The notes beneath the pieces were generated by a model, which was not told where the DNA came from, made no database searches, and was given only the letters and a program-made list of their open reading frames with translations. The position numbers were made by a program, and so were the translations under genes. A DNA stretch of 64,000 nt from Trichobilharzia regenti (Eukaryota; Platyhelminthes; Trematoda; Strigeidida; Schistosomatidae). Shown here in pieces: positions 54,204 to 64,000 of the stretch. Within the stretch, counting starts at the first letter, position 1. Each line of letters starts with the position of its first letter. The stretch lies in assembly GCA_944472135.2 (NCBI GenBank), contig OX235263.1, positions 34,339,379 to 34,403,378 of the forward strand. Direction: 5' to 3'.

Positions 54204-54215
54204 AATGGGAGTAGC

Positions 54216-54720
54216 TCATTTCGAAGACTCAACTGGTATAAGTATGCCCTGCTCAACCAACTTGTCTACCTCTTTCTTAACTGCATCTTGAAAACCATAT
54301 GGAATTAATTGGCGCTTCAGGAAGATAGGATCACTCTCTATTTCAAGACGGATGGGTTGAATGTTCATGCCACCTACACTCTTTGAACATTGGAGAGCTA
54401 ATTCTCTGAACAAAGATTCATCAGACAACTCAGTGTAAGGTGATATTTCGACATTTAACAATCTAAGGGCTTTTAATCCTAATAAAGATGAACCGTATTT
54501 ACTAACAAGAAAGGGGATATTCACAAAACTACCACCGTCTGATTTTAAACCAATGTGAGTAGTACTAATAACAGGTAGTTTATGACCATTAATATCTGTA
54601 ATGAAACTAGTAGTAGGATCTACCTGGGCATTCTCACGAAGCCGTAGTAAATCTACCTTAGAGAATATAGATTCAGTACTCCCAGTATCACTCCTCTGAA
54701 CTTGTAGTGAAGGTTCTCAC
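54216..54720 (-). pseudogene. Gypsy protease and linker to RT
   Basis: Minus strand VQRSDTGSTESIFSK: the DTG aspartic protease active site, at about 54700-54670. It continues through VNIPFLVSKYGSSLLGLKAL to EVDKLVEQGILIPVESSK (54216), the usual approach to gypsy RT. One stop separates it from the RT frame. Confidence 0.7.
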
Positions 54721-54839
54721 TAAATGAGATTCAGTGCTGTGAAAAGTTGGAAGAGACATTGACTGCATTTTATCAAACAAATTGGAAGATTCGTGAGAAT
54801 TCTAAATGGTAAAAGCATTCGAACTCCGGCAAACAGACT

Positions 54840-55134
54840 TTACGTTGCTAATCTTACCACACTCATGGCACCTAGCACACCGAAAACGGCAAATGCTTCG
54901 TAGATGAATCTTTCCACATGAAAAACACGATGGAATGATTTTGCTTTCTGTCTACATTCCATTACATGTGGATGACAGTTTGGATTTCTTTTTATGAACA
55001 TCTGTACTATCGACTTTGGACAGTATGACATCAGACAATGACGTAGTGGGAGCTGGGTATTCACTGTTGACGTCTTCATATGTAATACATAGATCCTCAG
55101 CAGTTTGAAAGGTGCAGGAAGAAATCTGAAACAA
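54840..55134 (-). pseudogene. Gypsy Gag C-terminus with zinc knuckles
   Basis: FQISSCTFQTAEDLCITYED at the N-terminal side. After a frame change, CFSCGKIHLRSIC and CARCHECGK form a Cys-rich double knuckle of the C-x2-C-x3/4-H-x4-C kind. Confidence 0.6.
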
Positions 55135-55390
55135 GTCTTTCTCTAACTTAGGAATACTGATCCCAGCAATTAGACGATCACGTAATTGAGTATGGAGTCG
55201 ACCCTCAAAGTTTCACTTTGAAGCTTGTATCTGCAGCTGGAGAATAAAGTCTCGAATTTTATGTTAGCAGCACGAATAAGTTTGTTGAATTGAGCCCTCT
55301 CTCGTGTTTCGAAAGTTGTTATGTGGAAGTGATATGCTAGAATTAATGTCAGTAAAAAGTTTGAGCATTGTAGAATAGATCAAATAAAGT

Positions 55391-55560
55391 ATAATTATAT
55401 TTCAATAGTTTACACACAATGATAAGTTTTGTTATTGGTAATATTTCGAGCAAAATTACTGCCTGTGTCCAACAGTGGTGGGAAATCGGCAGTAATTTTG
55501 CTCGAAATATTACCAATAACAAAACTTATCATTGTGTGTAAACTATTGAAATATAATTAT
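55391..55560. repeat. 73-bp inverted repeat with 24-nt spacer inside gypsy gag
   Basis: Left arm 55391-55463, right arm 55488-55560, no mismatch by eye; spacer TGTGTCCAACAGTGG...AATC. Both arms are AT-rich and interrupt the gag frame. Confidence 0.85.
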
Positions 55561-55903
55561 GCCTTTATTTGATGTGTTAGAAGTCCACGGAGTTTATAAT
55601 ATGGCAGAGAAATTGGTTTATCTGGAAATGACAGTTTTTATTAGACTGTACGCATCTAGCCCAATCGCATTAATGAAGTGAGCTGAAATTTTGTCATCAC
55701 GGACATTCTTTGACGTGCACCATGCGTCAAATCATTCAAGATAATCGGTTATTTCCTGTGGTGAACCATTCATAGGAAACTTTCCAAGAATATTTAATTC
55801 CATAGCGACTCCAAAATGCAATAGTTATTTGTAAAACCAACTGACAAAATCATTAGTCAATGAAAAGTTAATTGAAGACTTCCCAGAAGCACCTGAACGT
55901 TAC

Positions 55904-57512
55904 GTGTGGAATCTGTCAAATTTACAATTGAGCAAAATTGAATTAGAAGCCTTATCTTTAGGATTCAGGTTTCACGTCCTCAGGAAGCGCATAAACCGTA
56001 TACATACAGAAATGCAATTTGAATACTTATACTACCAACTTTCTGACCTGCAACCTGTGGACGAAAACAAAAGAGGATGGCTAAAGTCCAAACTGGGTGA
56101 TATAGCCAATCAATACCACACATCACCATCCGAAAAACAAAAAAATGCCTACTGAGGATCACAGAGCGGCACTAAAGAGACTATGTGAAAATGATGACAT
56201 CGTCATGTTTAGACCCGATAAAGGCTCTGGAGTTGTCCTAATGAATAAAACTGATCATGTACATAAAATGTTGACAATTCTTAGTGATCCCGAAAAATTT
56301 CAGGTGGACAAAACTAAGAGGGATGCAACAACGTCATTTGAAAATAAAGTAAATAAATGCCTCAAAGAACTACTCATCAAGAGACTGATTGACAGCAAAA
56401 CTTACAACGAACTCAGGTTAAAAGGTGGACGCCTCCCGTTTATGCACGATCTACCAAGAATCCATAAGGTTAATGTGCCCTTGAGACCCATACTATCAAT
56501 GATAAACTCACCATGCCACAAACTAGCTCGATGGCAAGCTGATTCTTTGAAGCCAGTTCAACAGAAATGTGCAAATCATGGCTTGGATGATATCTTCCCA
56601 TTTTCTAAAGTCGACCATGTTGATATATCAAATAAACTAGTGGTGTCATACGACGTGACTGCCTTATTTACAAATGTACTGGTGATAGAAACAATAGACA
56701 TCATTTGCAAACAAACAGATCTATTACCATTACTGGAAAGAGAGATAAAGCACCTACTAATTCTTTGCACAAAAGACATCCAATTCAAATTCAACAACCA
56801 ATTCTACCTACAAATTGGTGGGGTCGCCATGGGTTCCCGCCTAGCACCTGTTCTAGCTGACATCTCCATGGGATATCTTGAAGAGATACCTCTGAGTGAT
56901 GCTATCTATGAGACAACATACTATCGCCAATGTATTGATGAAACGTTTGTTGTTTGTAACGAAATGAGTCAAGCACCCGTATTATTTGACCGCCTTAATG
57001 AAATCCACCCAAACATTAAATTCACCACGGAATATGAACACAATGACGAGTTCAATTTCCTGGACGTAAATGTAAAAGGAAGAAACGATGGAATGGTTGA
57101 AAAGTCCATCTACAGAAAAGAAACCTGGACTGGACAGTATCTTCACTTCAACACCTTCTGCTCTATAAGCCATAAGCGAGGATTAGTAAGGACACTGTAC
57201 GACAGAGCCAGGAAGTTATGTTCGCCTAACAAGTTAGAAGAAGAATTAAGTTTTGTTGAAAAATGTCTTAGGGAAAATGGGTATCGAAAGGAATTTGTCC
57301 TAAAGTACAGCAAAGAAAAAGATGAGAAAGCGAAATGTCCAACAGTTGAAAACAAGAAAGTGTTCATTTGCCTCCCATACAAAGGAGAAGCAGTATCACA
57401 AAGGATTGAAAAGAGGACGAAAGGAGCAATAAAGAGATACTTCCCTGCAGCTAAGCTGATGACACTATACAGCACTACATGCATGCACTATATGCCAATC
57501 GAAACTGAATAA
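55904..57512 (+). pseudogene. PLE family 2 reverse transcriptase, catalytic site mutated
   Basis: RPDKGSGVVLMNKTDHVHKM (typical PLE N-terminal motif), LPRIHKVNVPLRPILSMI, LVVSYDVTALFTNVLVIET (first Asp present), QIGGVAMGSRLAPVLADISM, then YYRQCIDETFVVCN where active relatives have Y-V-D-D. The second Asp is Glu, so polymerase activity is doubtful. EFNFLDVNVKGRNDG and the thumb follow, ending AIKRYFPAAKLMTLY. Frame break near 56150. Confidence 0.82.
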
Positions 57513-57524
57513 GTACCCTGCTGA

Positions 57525-57830
57525 TGTTACTTACAACTGCATTTATAAACTTACGTGAACCTGCAGCAGCAAGTACATTAGAAGGACAGAAAGAAGGGCT
57601 TCTATCCGGTTTTCAGAGCATATTCCAAGAAACTCATGCTTAAAAGGAAGCAGATATTTACTAAGTACAGTTACCAGACCCCTTGTGGATACGGGTCATT
57701 TTGTTGAGATTTTCAAATCCTTCAAAACATTAGACATACAAAGGACAGCGAATCTACTACGATTCGCTGAAGCAATTGCAATCAAACGTCTCAGACCAAA
57801 ATTATGCACACAGCAAGAGAGTGTGTAGTC
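57525..57830 (+). pseudogene. PLE family 2 GIY-YIG endonuclease
   Basis: NCIYKLT, stop, TCSSKYIRRTERR (the YIG Gly is Arg), RFSEHIPRNSCLKGSRYLLS, VTRPLVDTGHFVEIFKSFKT, LLRFAEAIAIKRLRPKLCTQ. Same type as 59760-60061. Confidence 0.72.
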
Positions 57831-58835
57831 AATCGCTCACTTCATCGGTAACCGTATTACCTTCATTACAGTGATACACACCAGTGAGATCAGCTCACTA
57901 AGCAAGTTTTTAATTTGATGAACTTTAACCTTGTTTAGTTGACATGTTGAAGTATAAGCTAACACTGTTTATTAGATTTTTCTGTTTTCTCTCTTCTCTC
58001 ACACTGCCCCTTTTTTCATAGTTTGATAGCATATAAATTGATGGTAACTGAAAATTATACTACTTATATTCCGGATGCGTTCATCTAATAATGTTTTCTT
58101 TATTACCCTTCAAACATTGAAGTATGAAATGTCATTATTTATAACCATTGTAATTTCAGGTAGATTACAGATGATGAGAACCTTTGAAGTCGAATGATAT
58201 CACATTTTATACTGCAAATCTGGTCTTTCTTTCTTTCTTTCTCTACTAAAATTTATCAAGGGAACCAAATGTATGAAATTTGTAATTGTATTTCCTAATG
58301 ACCAAATCTTCGTTAACCAAACAGCAACACAGACAGGGCAGAATTTAGGAATTTGTATTTGGCAGAATTAATTGTAAATTATATTATAAATATTAACAAA
58401 CAACAGCATGCTTTTAAAACATACAGTAATAGAAACTGTCAGTCAGCACAGTTTGTCTTTGACCTTTGAACACGAACCGCAATCATCATTCATGAATTAA
58501 CATCCGATATTTAATAAGTGACACACCAACAACATTTCCACATTTCCAATGACAATGACAATAGGAACACGAATGACTCATTCTGTTTCATCAGTATGCA
58601 CGAATATCCCCCCTTCAAAATGACCTCAACACAAGATTATTTTATCTATTGTTTCATGAACTTTATGCCAAATAGCACTCATACACCTACTCTGTCAATT
58701 GTTTGGAGGTCAAGGGACAAGGTTTTCAATGAGGGTGATGTCATACCGATATTGTTTTATAGCCACTAAATTATTGCCTTTTATATCAAATCAACACCAC
58801 TTTTTCAGAAACTTCATGCATTATTTCCCCTTGAT
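57831..58835. other. PLE 3' UTR and unassigned sequence
   Basis: AT-rich sequence following the PLE, with a TTTC tandem run at 58224-58243. Nothing else recognised. Confidence 0.35.
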
Positions 58836-58951
58836 GAATTTGAATAAAGCAAGAACATGAGTGGTTTGTGCAGAATAATATGGTACCATAATTATTTATT
58901 TCGTTAGCTTCTCATCAGCTGCTTGCTTACAGCCTAAATAAATTATTATTA
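58836..58951 (+). repeat. Left arm of a 115-bp inverted repeat
   Basis: Matches the reverse complement of 60634-60750 at about 90 percent (GCAGAATAATATGGTACCAT, CGTTAGCTTCTCATCA, TTACAGCCTAAATAAATTAT). Confidence 0.6.
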
Positions 58952-58967
58952 AGTTTATGTACGTGCT

Positions 58968-59192
58968 TTGGTGGCATAGGGGTCAGGACGCTCACCGACC
59001 ATCCACATGGTCCGAGGTTCGATTCCACGCCGATGCACTCCTTTACCTAGCTAAACCAGAAATAATGCTGGTAAAGAGGAAAGGTTGGACATGAGGCTAG
59101 CAATCCCATCCTGTAAAAGAAGCACTACTAAGGAAACTTCAAGTTACTAGCTTGAAGCCCTATATTCCACTGGGGAACGTGAAGAAAAAAAG
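58968..59192 (+). repeat. tRNA-derived SINE family B, copy 2
   Basis: TGGTGGCATAGGGGTCAGGA (box A), GAGGTTCGATTCC (box B), body with CTCCTTTACCTAGCTAAACC and GCTTGAAGCCCTATATTCC, A-rich end at 59185-59192. Confidence 0.8.
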
Positions 59193-59199
59193 TTTATGT

Positions 59200-60061
59200 A
59201 CAGTAAAGTTTTAGCATATCTACTCAGATTATTTAACGACGTACATACAAATATTGAATTTACTATGGAACATGATAAATTATGGAAAGCTCCACTTCCT
59301 TGACATAACATGTAACGCCTAGAAGATGGTAGTCTCCAGAGGTAACTTTACCGAAAGCTGAAATTGAATGGACAATATTTACATTTTAATAGTTTTTGTC
59401 CAAATAGCTATAAACGAGCACTGGTTAAGACTCTGTTCTAAAAGAGCGAAGAGAATATGCTCTAAAGAGAAAGAAATCAGAGGAAGAATTTACGATTCTC
59501 GAAAAGATGTTGAAAAACAACGGTTATCCTGAAAGATTCATTAACAAATATGGAAGCTGTGAAGGCACAAACAGCAGACAATTCACAGTTGAAAATAAGC
59601 CTGTCTTCATTCAAATGGATTTTAAAGGTGAAAATACTGCTGCAATGGTCAAGGAAAGACTGAGTACGTCACTAGCTAGAACCTGTCCTGTAGTTACGCT
59701 GGTTCCCGTCTATCGGATAACATGCTCTTTGGTGCAGTCAAAAGTCGACAGATACTCTTCTCATGTTTACTCCAACTGTGTATACAAATTAACGTGTATC
59801 TGTTGGAGCAGTTACATTAGGAGAACAGAAAGAAGGGGACACCTCCAATTTTCTGAACATGTACGGAAAAGCCCATGTCTCAAAGGAACAAACTTTTATA
59901 ATACCGCTATTACCAGACATGTCCTCGACACGGGTCATGAGGTGGAAATCGTAAAATCCTTTAAAGAGACAAATGAGTTCCATTCTCCTCTAGTTTGCCG
60001 AAGCAATTTCTATCAAACGCTTGAAACCAGATTTATGTGTTCAGAAAGAAGCGGTTATTAG
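59200..60061 (+). pseudogene. PLE family 2: RT end and GIY-YIG
   Basis: NIEFTMEHDKLW and LEDGSLQR (decayed RT end), then the open frame 59507-60061: NNGYPERFINKYGS, FIQMDFKGENTAAMVKERLS, CVYKLTCICWSSYIRRTERR, QFSEHVRKSPCLKGTNFYNT, ITRHVLDTGHEVEIVKSFKE. Same family as 55.8-57.8 kb and also carries Arg in place of the YIG Gly. Confidence 0.75.
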
Positions 60062-60429
60062 TCCTTCCTTGCTCTGGTAACTTGACGCCCGTATTCTTTT
60101 TTATTTGATCATGTAATCTTTGGCTTTAAATTCCCCCCTAAGATATATTGTAATTTTGCTTGTGTCTCATTTCTGTGATTTGAGTTGAACTCAGTACATT
60201 GTGACCTAATTTATTCGTCACTCATCATCTTACACATCTCTTGTCTTTATTACGTAATTCCTTTACCATTGTATGCATACATTTATTTTGTTTAAACTTG
60301 AACTGCCTTTGCAAAAACTATATGAGCGTAGTTTTGTGAGCACTGTTCCCTGATTGCGGAACTTTCTATCAACTGACATCATGCAAAATTTGCAAGTATG
60401 TTAAAACTTTTCTGTACTTAAACTTAATA

Positions 60430-60633
60430 TTTTTTACGAGTTGATCACGGATTGATATCAGTTAGAGAACCATTGAAAACCAGGGACTACTGGACAGCTG
60501 CTGTTTCATCCTAGTTTGGGAATCATCGGCAGTACGCACCCACTGGGATTCGAACCCAGGACTTTCCGGTTGCAAGGCAAGCTCGTATACCATTCAGCTA
60601 CTGGGACCGGTTCAGTGGCTCGTGAATTCTAAA
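60430..60633 (-). repeat. tRNA-derived SINE family A, copy 3
   Basis: Minus strand: TTAGAATTCACGAGCC start, box A TAGCTGAATGGTA, box B GGTTCGAATCC, hammerhead, tail CAATGGTTCTCTAACTGATA to GTGATCAACTCGTAAAAAAT. Confidence 0.8.
60487..60535 (-). ncRNA. Hammerhead ribozyme in SINE A copy 3, best preserved
   Basis: Stem I GTACTG/CAGTAG (five pairs), core CCGATGA (one change), stem II TTCC/GGAT (three pairs), GAA, stem III ACAGC-A-GCTGT (fully paired), cleavage triplet GTC with the cut predicted between 60493 and 60492. Confidence 0.65.
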
Positions 60634-60750
60634 TTAATAATTTATTTAGGCTGTAAGCAAGCAGATGATGAGAAGCTAACGAAATAAACAATCATGGTAC
60701 CATATTATTCTGCACAAACCACTGATGTTCTTGCTTCATTCAAACACAAT
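60634..60750 (-). repeat. Right arm of the 115-bp inverted repeat
   Basis: Reverse complement of 58836-58951. The arms enclose SINE B, a PLE fragment and SINE A. Confidence 0.6.
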
Positions 60751-61559
60751 TTTTCAGGAATGCCTTTATTGGACTTCTCCCCCTAATTTTAGCATCGTAG
60801 TCGATTGCTATAGTGCTTTAGTGACAAATTATACTTTTTGTATGCTTTTTAAATGAAATTTTGCACTAAATTTTTTCTGGTGTACACATTATCAATTATT
60901 AGTGTTCTCTGAGCTCATTACATTACACTCTTGAACTACGTTAGATTAGCTCCACTTCTGTGAGAAAATGTTGCTTGTTACTGATATCTTCGCAACATAA
61001 TTGATTAGAGGAGGCGGTAATTTTAATTTTGGAAGTATCTTACTTAATTTTCATGAAATCGTGCTGGTATATTTAGGACTATTTATTGAAACACCCTAAT
61101 ACCCAGTGGATAACGGTGGTGACACTTCAAAAAAATGTATACGCCATTTAACCGCCAATTTTTCAGTCTCCACGTTGTTTTAACTACTTCAGGGACATTT
61201 AGCAGGTTAAAAGTTGTTCTTGAAAGGTATATTAGCACTGCAGTACGTCTAATTCACTGGATTCACCAGAGTCAACGCTTTGGAGTCATTTTACGGTGAC
61301 TTTCTCAGATGGCTGTGCTTCACTCTTAAAAACTGTACTAATGTGAAAGCTTCAGTCTTTCAAAATAACATTGGTGCTGTTGAAATGAAAATACGAATTC
61401 ACAGGACAGCTTGTGATTAGTAAGACGACTCAACACAGTTTAAAATAGACATCCCAGCCACTCACGTAAAAGACGTGTGAAGAAAATATATTCCTGTTAT
61501 GATGGAGATGATTTGTAGCTCAGATGGATGATTTTGATGCAGTTGTGTTTTCTGAGCTG
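60751..61559. other. Unassigned segment
   Basis: No gene or repeat recognised. Confidence 0.35.
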
Positions 61560-61797
61560 GATGATAGATTTGCGGAGCTTTCATTGCCCTAACACGCAAC
61601 ATCTTCAGTTCATACTTCAATTTATTGAAGTGAGCTTCCAGATGTCTCCACGAGTTTATTAGTCATCCCTCCTGGTGACCTTGAACGTGATTAGTTGTCT
61701 TTGTGTGCTTTTACACCATCTAGGCTACTTGTGTAGGTACTAGTGTTGATTGTTTCCTTGGCCTGAGGTTTGACCCTTTGTGTGTGAGATTTGCTTC
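61560..61797 (+). pseudogene. Ty3/gypsy integrase-region fragment
   Basis: Matches the reverse complement of about 52205-52420 (GAGCTTCCAGATGTCTCCAC, GGTGACCTTGAACG, TTTGACCCTTTGTGTGTGAG). Short and non-coding now. Confidence 0.65.
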
Positions 61798-62200
61798 TTA
61801 TCGATTGTAAATTTTGTCTATGTCGATGTGTCTATTGATTGACGATTCACTGGAATACCAGGCTTCTAGAAATTCTCTAGCATTCTTCGTGTTTCCTCTG
61901 TCTAATATTTGGACGTTAGTTGTTCCAGTCGAATTGATGTCTGTGGTTGTCTGTATGCAGTGAAATGAGGGAGTGGATGTCATGTCTTTTGACGGTTAGT
62001 TTATGTTCATGGATAGGAGAACGAAGGGGACGTCGACTTTGGCTAATGTAGTGTTTTTCGCAGTCGTTGGGACTTATTTTGTAGATGATGTTGGTTTTAT
62101 CTTCTTTCGCTGTTGAGTCTTTTGGTGGACACAGAGTTAAGTGAATTGCACTGTAGATATGACGACCAGCCACGATAATATAAAAAACCAATTCAACCAC
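61797..62200 (-). pseudogene. PLE family 3 GIY-YIG domain
   Basis: Minus strand: KTNIIYKISPNDCEKHYISQ, SRRPLRSPIHEHKLTVKRHD, IHSLISLHTDNHRHQFDWNN, then FLEAWYSSESSINRHIDIDK after a stop. Nearly the same sequence as 51180-51440. Confidence 0.7.
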
Positions 62201-62319
62201 ATTTACGATGGTCCTTGCAAGGTGATATGGAGGAAATAGATATAACTACTACCAGTGAACGCGCATGGAGATTTACTAACATTAATATCGTTACTACAAA
62301 ACCAACATTCATCTAACGA

Positions 62320-63130
62320 TATTATTATTATATTAATATTGTTTCCTTTAGTTCCTAGGGAACATAGGGATTCAACTGCACGTCTCCATTGCGTTCGGTT
62401 CTCCGCGGACGTTTTCACCTGGCTCCCCATTTGCCCATATGCTTACATCTCCTCTTCATATCACCTCCTTCATGTGACTCTCGCACTGACGACCAACCCG
62501 CCGCTTCCCGTTCGGGTTCCACTGGAGCGATGGCCTGGCGTGTGATGTCACTGGATGGCTTGTTTTCTCAGTGTTTGACCAATCCACCTCCATTTCTTCC
62601 TGCATATTTGTTGCACAATCAGTTCCTGCTTGGTTGGTTTGTTCCCAGAGATCCCTGTTGTTGATCTTTTCTGGCAGGTCATCTGATCTTGAGTAGTATT
62701 GAGCGAAGAGAGCTGTTGATGAAGGTCTGTACTTTGTTCGAAGTGCCCTTCGTGACGCGGTGCCAAGTCTCTGATCCGTACAGTGGGTAGCACTGACTTC
62801 ACATTGGAGTTGAAAATCCGGATCTTATTTTTGATGCTGAGTGCTGTTGACCTTCAAACAGACTTGAGAGTAATGAAAGCTTGTCTTGCTTTCCCTATCC
62901 TCGCTGCTTTGATATCCTCATCAGTTCCATCCGCCTGTAGATGAAACGATGCTTCCTAGGTAGGTAGGTAGGTAAGTAAAGGAGGTTGCTTCTTTCAGAT
63001 TCCTCCCATTTATGCTGATTGCTGTCTATTGTCGTTGCTGTTACTGTTGGCGAGGAATCTTCATCATCTCTTTTTGCTATATGTTCACCTAACGATAGGC
63101 TACTGTGAATCTCAATCACTAGTGTTTCCA
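62320..63130 (-). pseudogene. Diverged RTE LINE 3' fragment
   Basis: Diverged match to 28747-29540 (GTTCCTAGGGAACATAGGG, CACGTCTCCATTGCG, GTTCCACTGGAGCGATGGCC, TGATCCGTACAGTGGG). Ends in an ATT-type tail at 62320-62340. Frames are broken. Confidence 0.7.
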
Positions 63131-63366
63131 CTAAGTAATCCTTGCTACAAGATATCTAATCCGATAGACTTCCGAAAGAACCTGTAGGTGAGCAGGCAAT
63201 ATACATGAAAATCAATAATATTTAAAGTTTATCCCCTCCCAGTACAGAAGCCTTGTTTATTAATATTATTGTGTTTATGAGCATTATAATTTTTATACGA
63301 ACAACGTTGTTTATATAGATTTTATCGATTTTGATTAGACTGATTTAAAAACTCTTTTGACTGGTC

Positions 63367-63680
63367 TATACTGCCTACTTGCTTCACTCATAACCATTTT
63401 GTATACTTTGGATTTTCGCAGGAACCTGTTATCCTCATCCGAAGACTATTCTACAACCGGAACACAGCTTCTACCAGTAGACACTACTCCAGAAGCGAAC
63501 GCTTCTGTCGATTATATTGATAATTTTATCCGTGGACTTTAACAGTATATCCAAATAACCGTTTAATTAATACAACTCATTACTGTATTTTTTTATAATA
63601 TACTGCTACACTATCATCTCATTAACTTGGATATTTATTCACATACTTTTTATATTATTGAGCTCTCTAAACAGTCCCCT
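63367..63680 (+). repeat. Unknown direct repeat, copy 2
   Basis: Matches 46826-47130. Shows acceptor-like GGATTTTCGCAG then the LLSSSEDYSTTGTQLLPVDT frame, which is shifted before TVYPNN by one base relative to copy 1. Confidence 0.5.
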
Positions 63681-63714
63681 ACAGAACCATATTATCTCTT
63701 CATGTTGTATACAA

Positions 63715-64000
63715 TAACGTCCTCAGCACGGATACAGAGGGCTAGTTTCGTATATGCCATTTTACACCGTCTGTGGCGTAGACGTGATATTCAGCTGGCT
63801 GTCGACCAAAGAGCGGGTGTACTGCTCATCAGTCCGCTCCGTCCTCCTTTATGGTTGTGAGACCTGTCCATTCAGAGTGGAAGACACGAAAAGATTAGCT
63901 GTCTTCAATCATCGGTGCCTGCGCTCTGTCTCCCGTATGAAATGGTATAATAAGGTGAGCAATATTGAGCTTAGGCGTCGAGTACTAGGCAAGGAGGGGA
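63715..64000 (+). pseudogene. RTE LINE C-terminal fragment, runs off the window
   Basis: SARIQRASFVYAILHRLWRR, RDIQLAVDQRAGV, then in other frames CETCPFRVEDTKRLAVFNHR and SNIELRRRVLGKEG at the window end. Same family as 39.4-40.9 kb. Confidence 0.72.

Larger units (their letters stand above)
52215..55803 (-). mobile_element. Decayed Ty3/gypsy LTR retrotransposon (no LTRs seen)
   Basis: Minus strand, 5' to 3': Gag start (55803, ELNILGKFPMNGSPQEITDY and FDAWCTSKNVRDDKISAH), Gag middle (to 55100), Cys-rich zinc knuckles (near 54950-54840, CFSCGKIHLRSIC then CARCHECGK), protease (SDTGST near 54690), RT (54524-53625), RNase H remnant, and integrase (53221-52400). The order is that of Ty3/gypsy, Boudicca-like in a schistosome context. 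Multiple stops and frameshifts. I found no LTR pair; the ends may be truncated. Confidence 0.82.
55825..57830 (+). mobile_element. Penelope-like element family 2, nearly full coding region
   Basis: Plus strand: N-terminal part from about 55828 (SLVNEKLIEDFPEAPERYVW), RT (56145-57512) and GIY-YIG (about 57525-57830). There is one frameshift near 56150 between N-terminal part and RT, and another plus a stop between RT and endonuclease. The left end sits about 20 bp from the start codon of the gypsy gag. Confidence 0.82.

Noticed and set aside
58224..58243. TTTC microsatellite
   Set aside because: Only a few units; ordinary simple repeat with no further meaning.
60540..60612. Possible tRNA genes (also 2864-2938, 45001-45077, 45245-45312, 48611-48686, 58968-59035)
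   Set aside because: Boxes A and B are visible, but cloverleaf arms are poor and each is followed by a repeated non-tRNA body, so they are SINE heads.

Overview
The window looks like a piece of a trematode genome, most likely a schistosome or close relative. It is AT-rich, its two host genes have introns, and most of the rest is retroelement sequence of kinds abundant in schistosomes: RTE and CR1 LINEs, Penelope-like elements (PLEs), BEL/Pao and Ty3/gypsy LTR elements, a Merlin DNA transposon remnant and tRNA-derived SINEs, one family of which carries hammerhead ribozymes. The species cannot be named from sequence alone.

Host genes. Two are recognisable. (1) The first two coding exons of the elongation factor and histone chaperone SPT6 lie on the minus strand at 3254-3607 and 835-1057. 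The gene runs off the left edge, and its introns hold an RTE piece and two SINEs. (2) The last, long coding exon of DLST, the E2 subunit of mitochondrial 2-oxoglutarate dehydrogenase, lies on the plus strand at 26817-27990. It carries a complete lipoyl domain and a complete catalytic domain.

5-22.4 kb is dominated by one family of small, pol-less BEL/Pao LTR elements of about 3.7 kb. One copy is inverted (5082-8811, minus). Two copies form a tandem that shares its middle LTR (15209-22393, plus). Between them are two solo LTRs with perfect 5-bp target duplications, a diverged LTR and a truncated LTR. All three full copies share an in-frame TAA inside gag, a damaged zinc knuckle, a hydrophobic C-terminal segment where Pol would be expected, two copies of a 13-bp-stem RNA hairpin, and a hairpin next to the polypurine tract. 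This family is the most unusual object in the window.

22.4-31.6 kb: a 5'-truncated CR1-like LINE (minus), a 167-bp foldback element at 24.4 kb, DLST, and a long but frameshifted RTE LINE with endonuclease and RT (minus).

31.6-45.5 kb is a PLE graveyard with a 384-bp-arm palindrome centred at 33281, a Merlin transposase remnant, a second RTE type, and a nearly complete PLE with RT and GIY-YIG domains (41.8-43.9 kb). PLE 3' tails repeatedly contain a hammerhead-like motif.

45.5-64 kb: more RTE, PLE (three families), SINE and gypsy fragments, including a decayed Ty3/gypsy element (52.2-55.8 kb) whose gag region contains a 73-bp inverted repeat, plus a direct repeat of about 310 bp of unknown nature (46.8 and 63.4 kb). 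No tRNA, rRNA or CRISPR was found. The tRNA-like segments are SINE heads.
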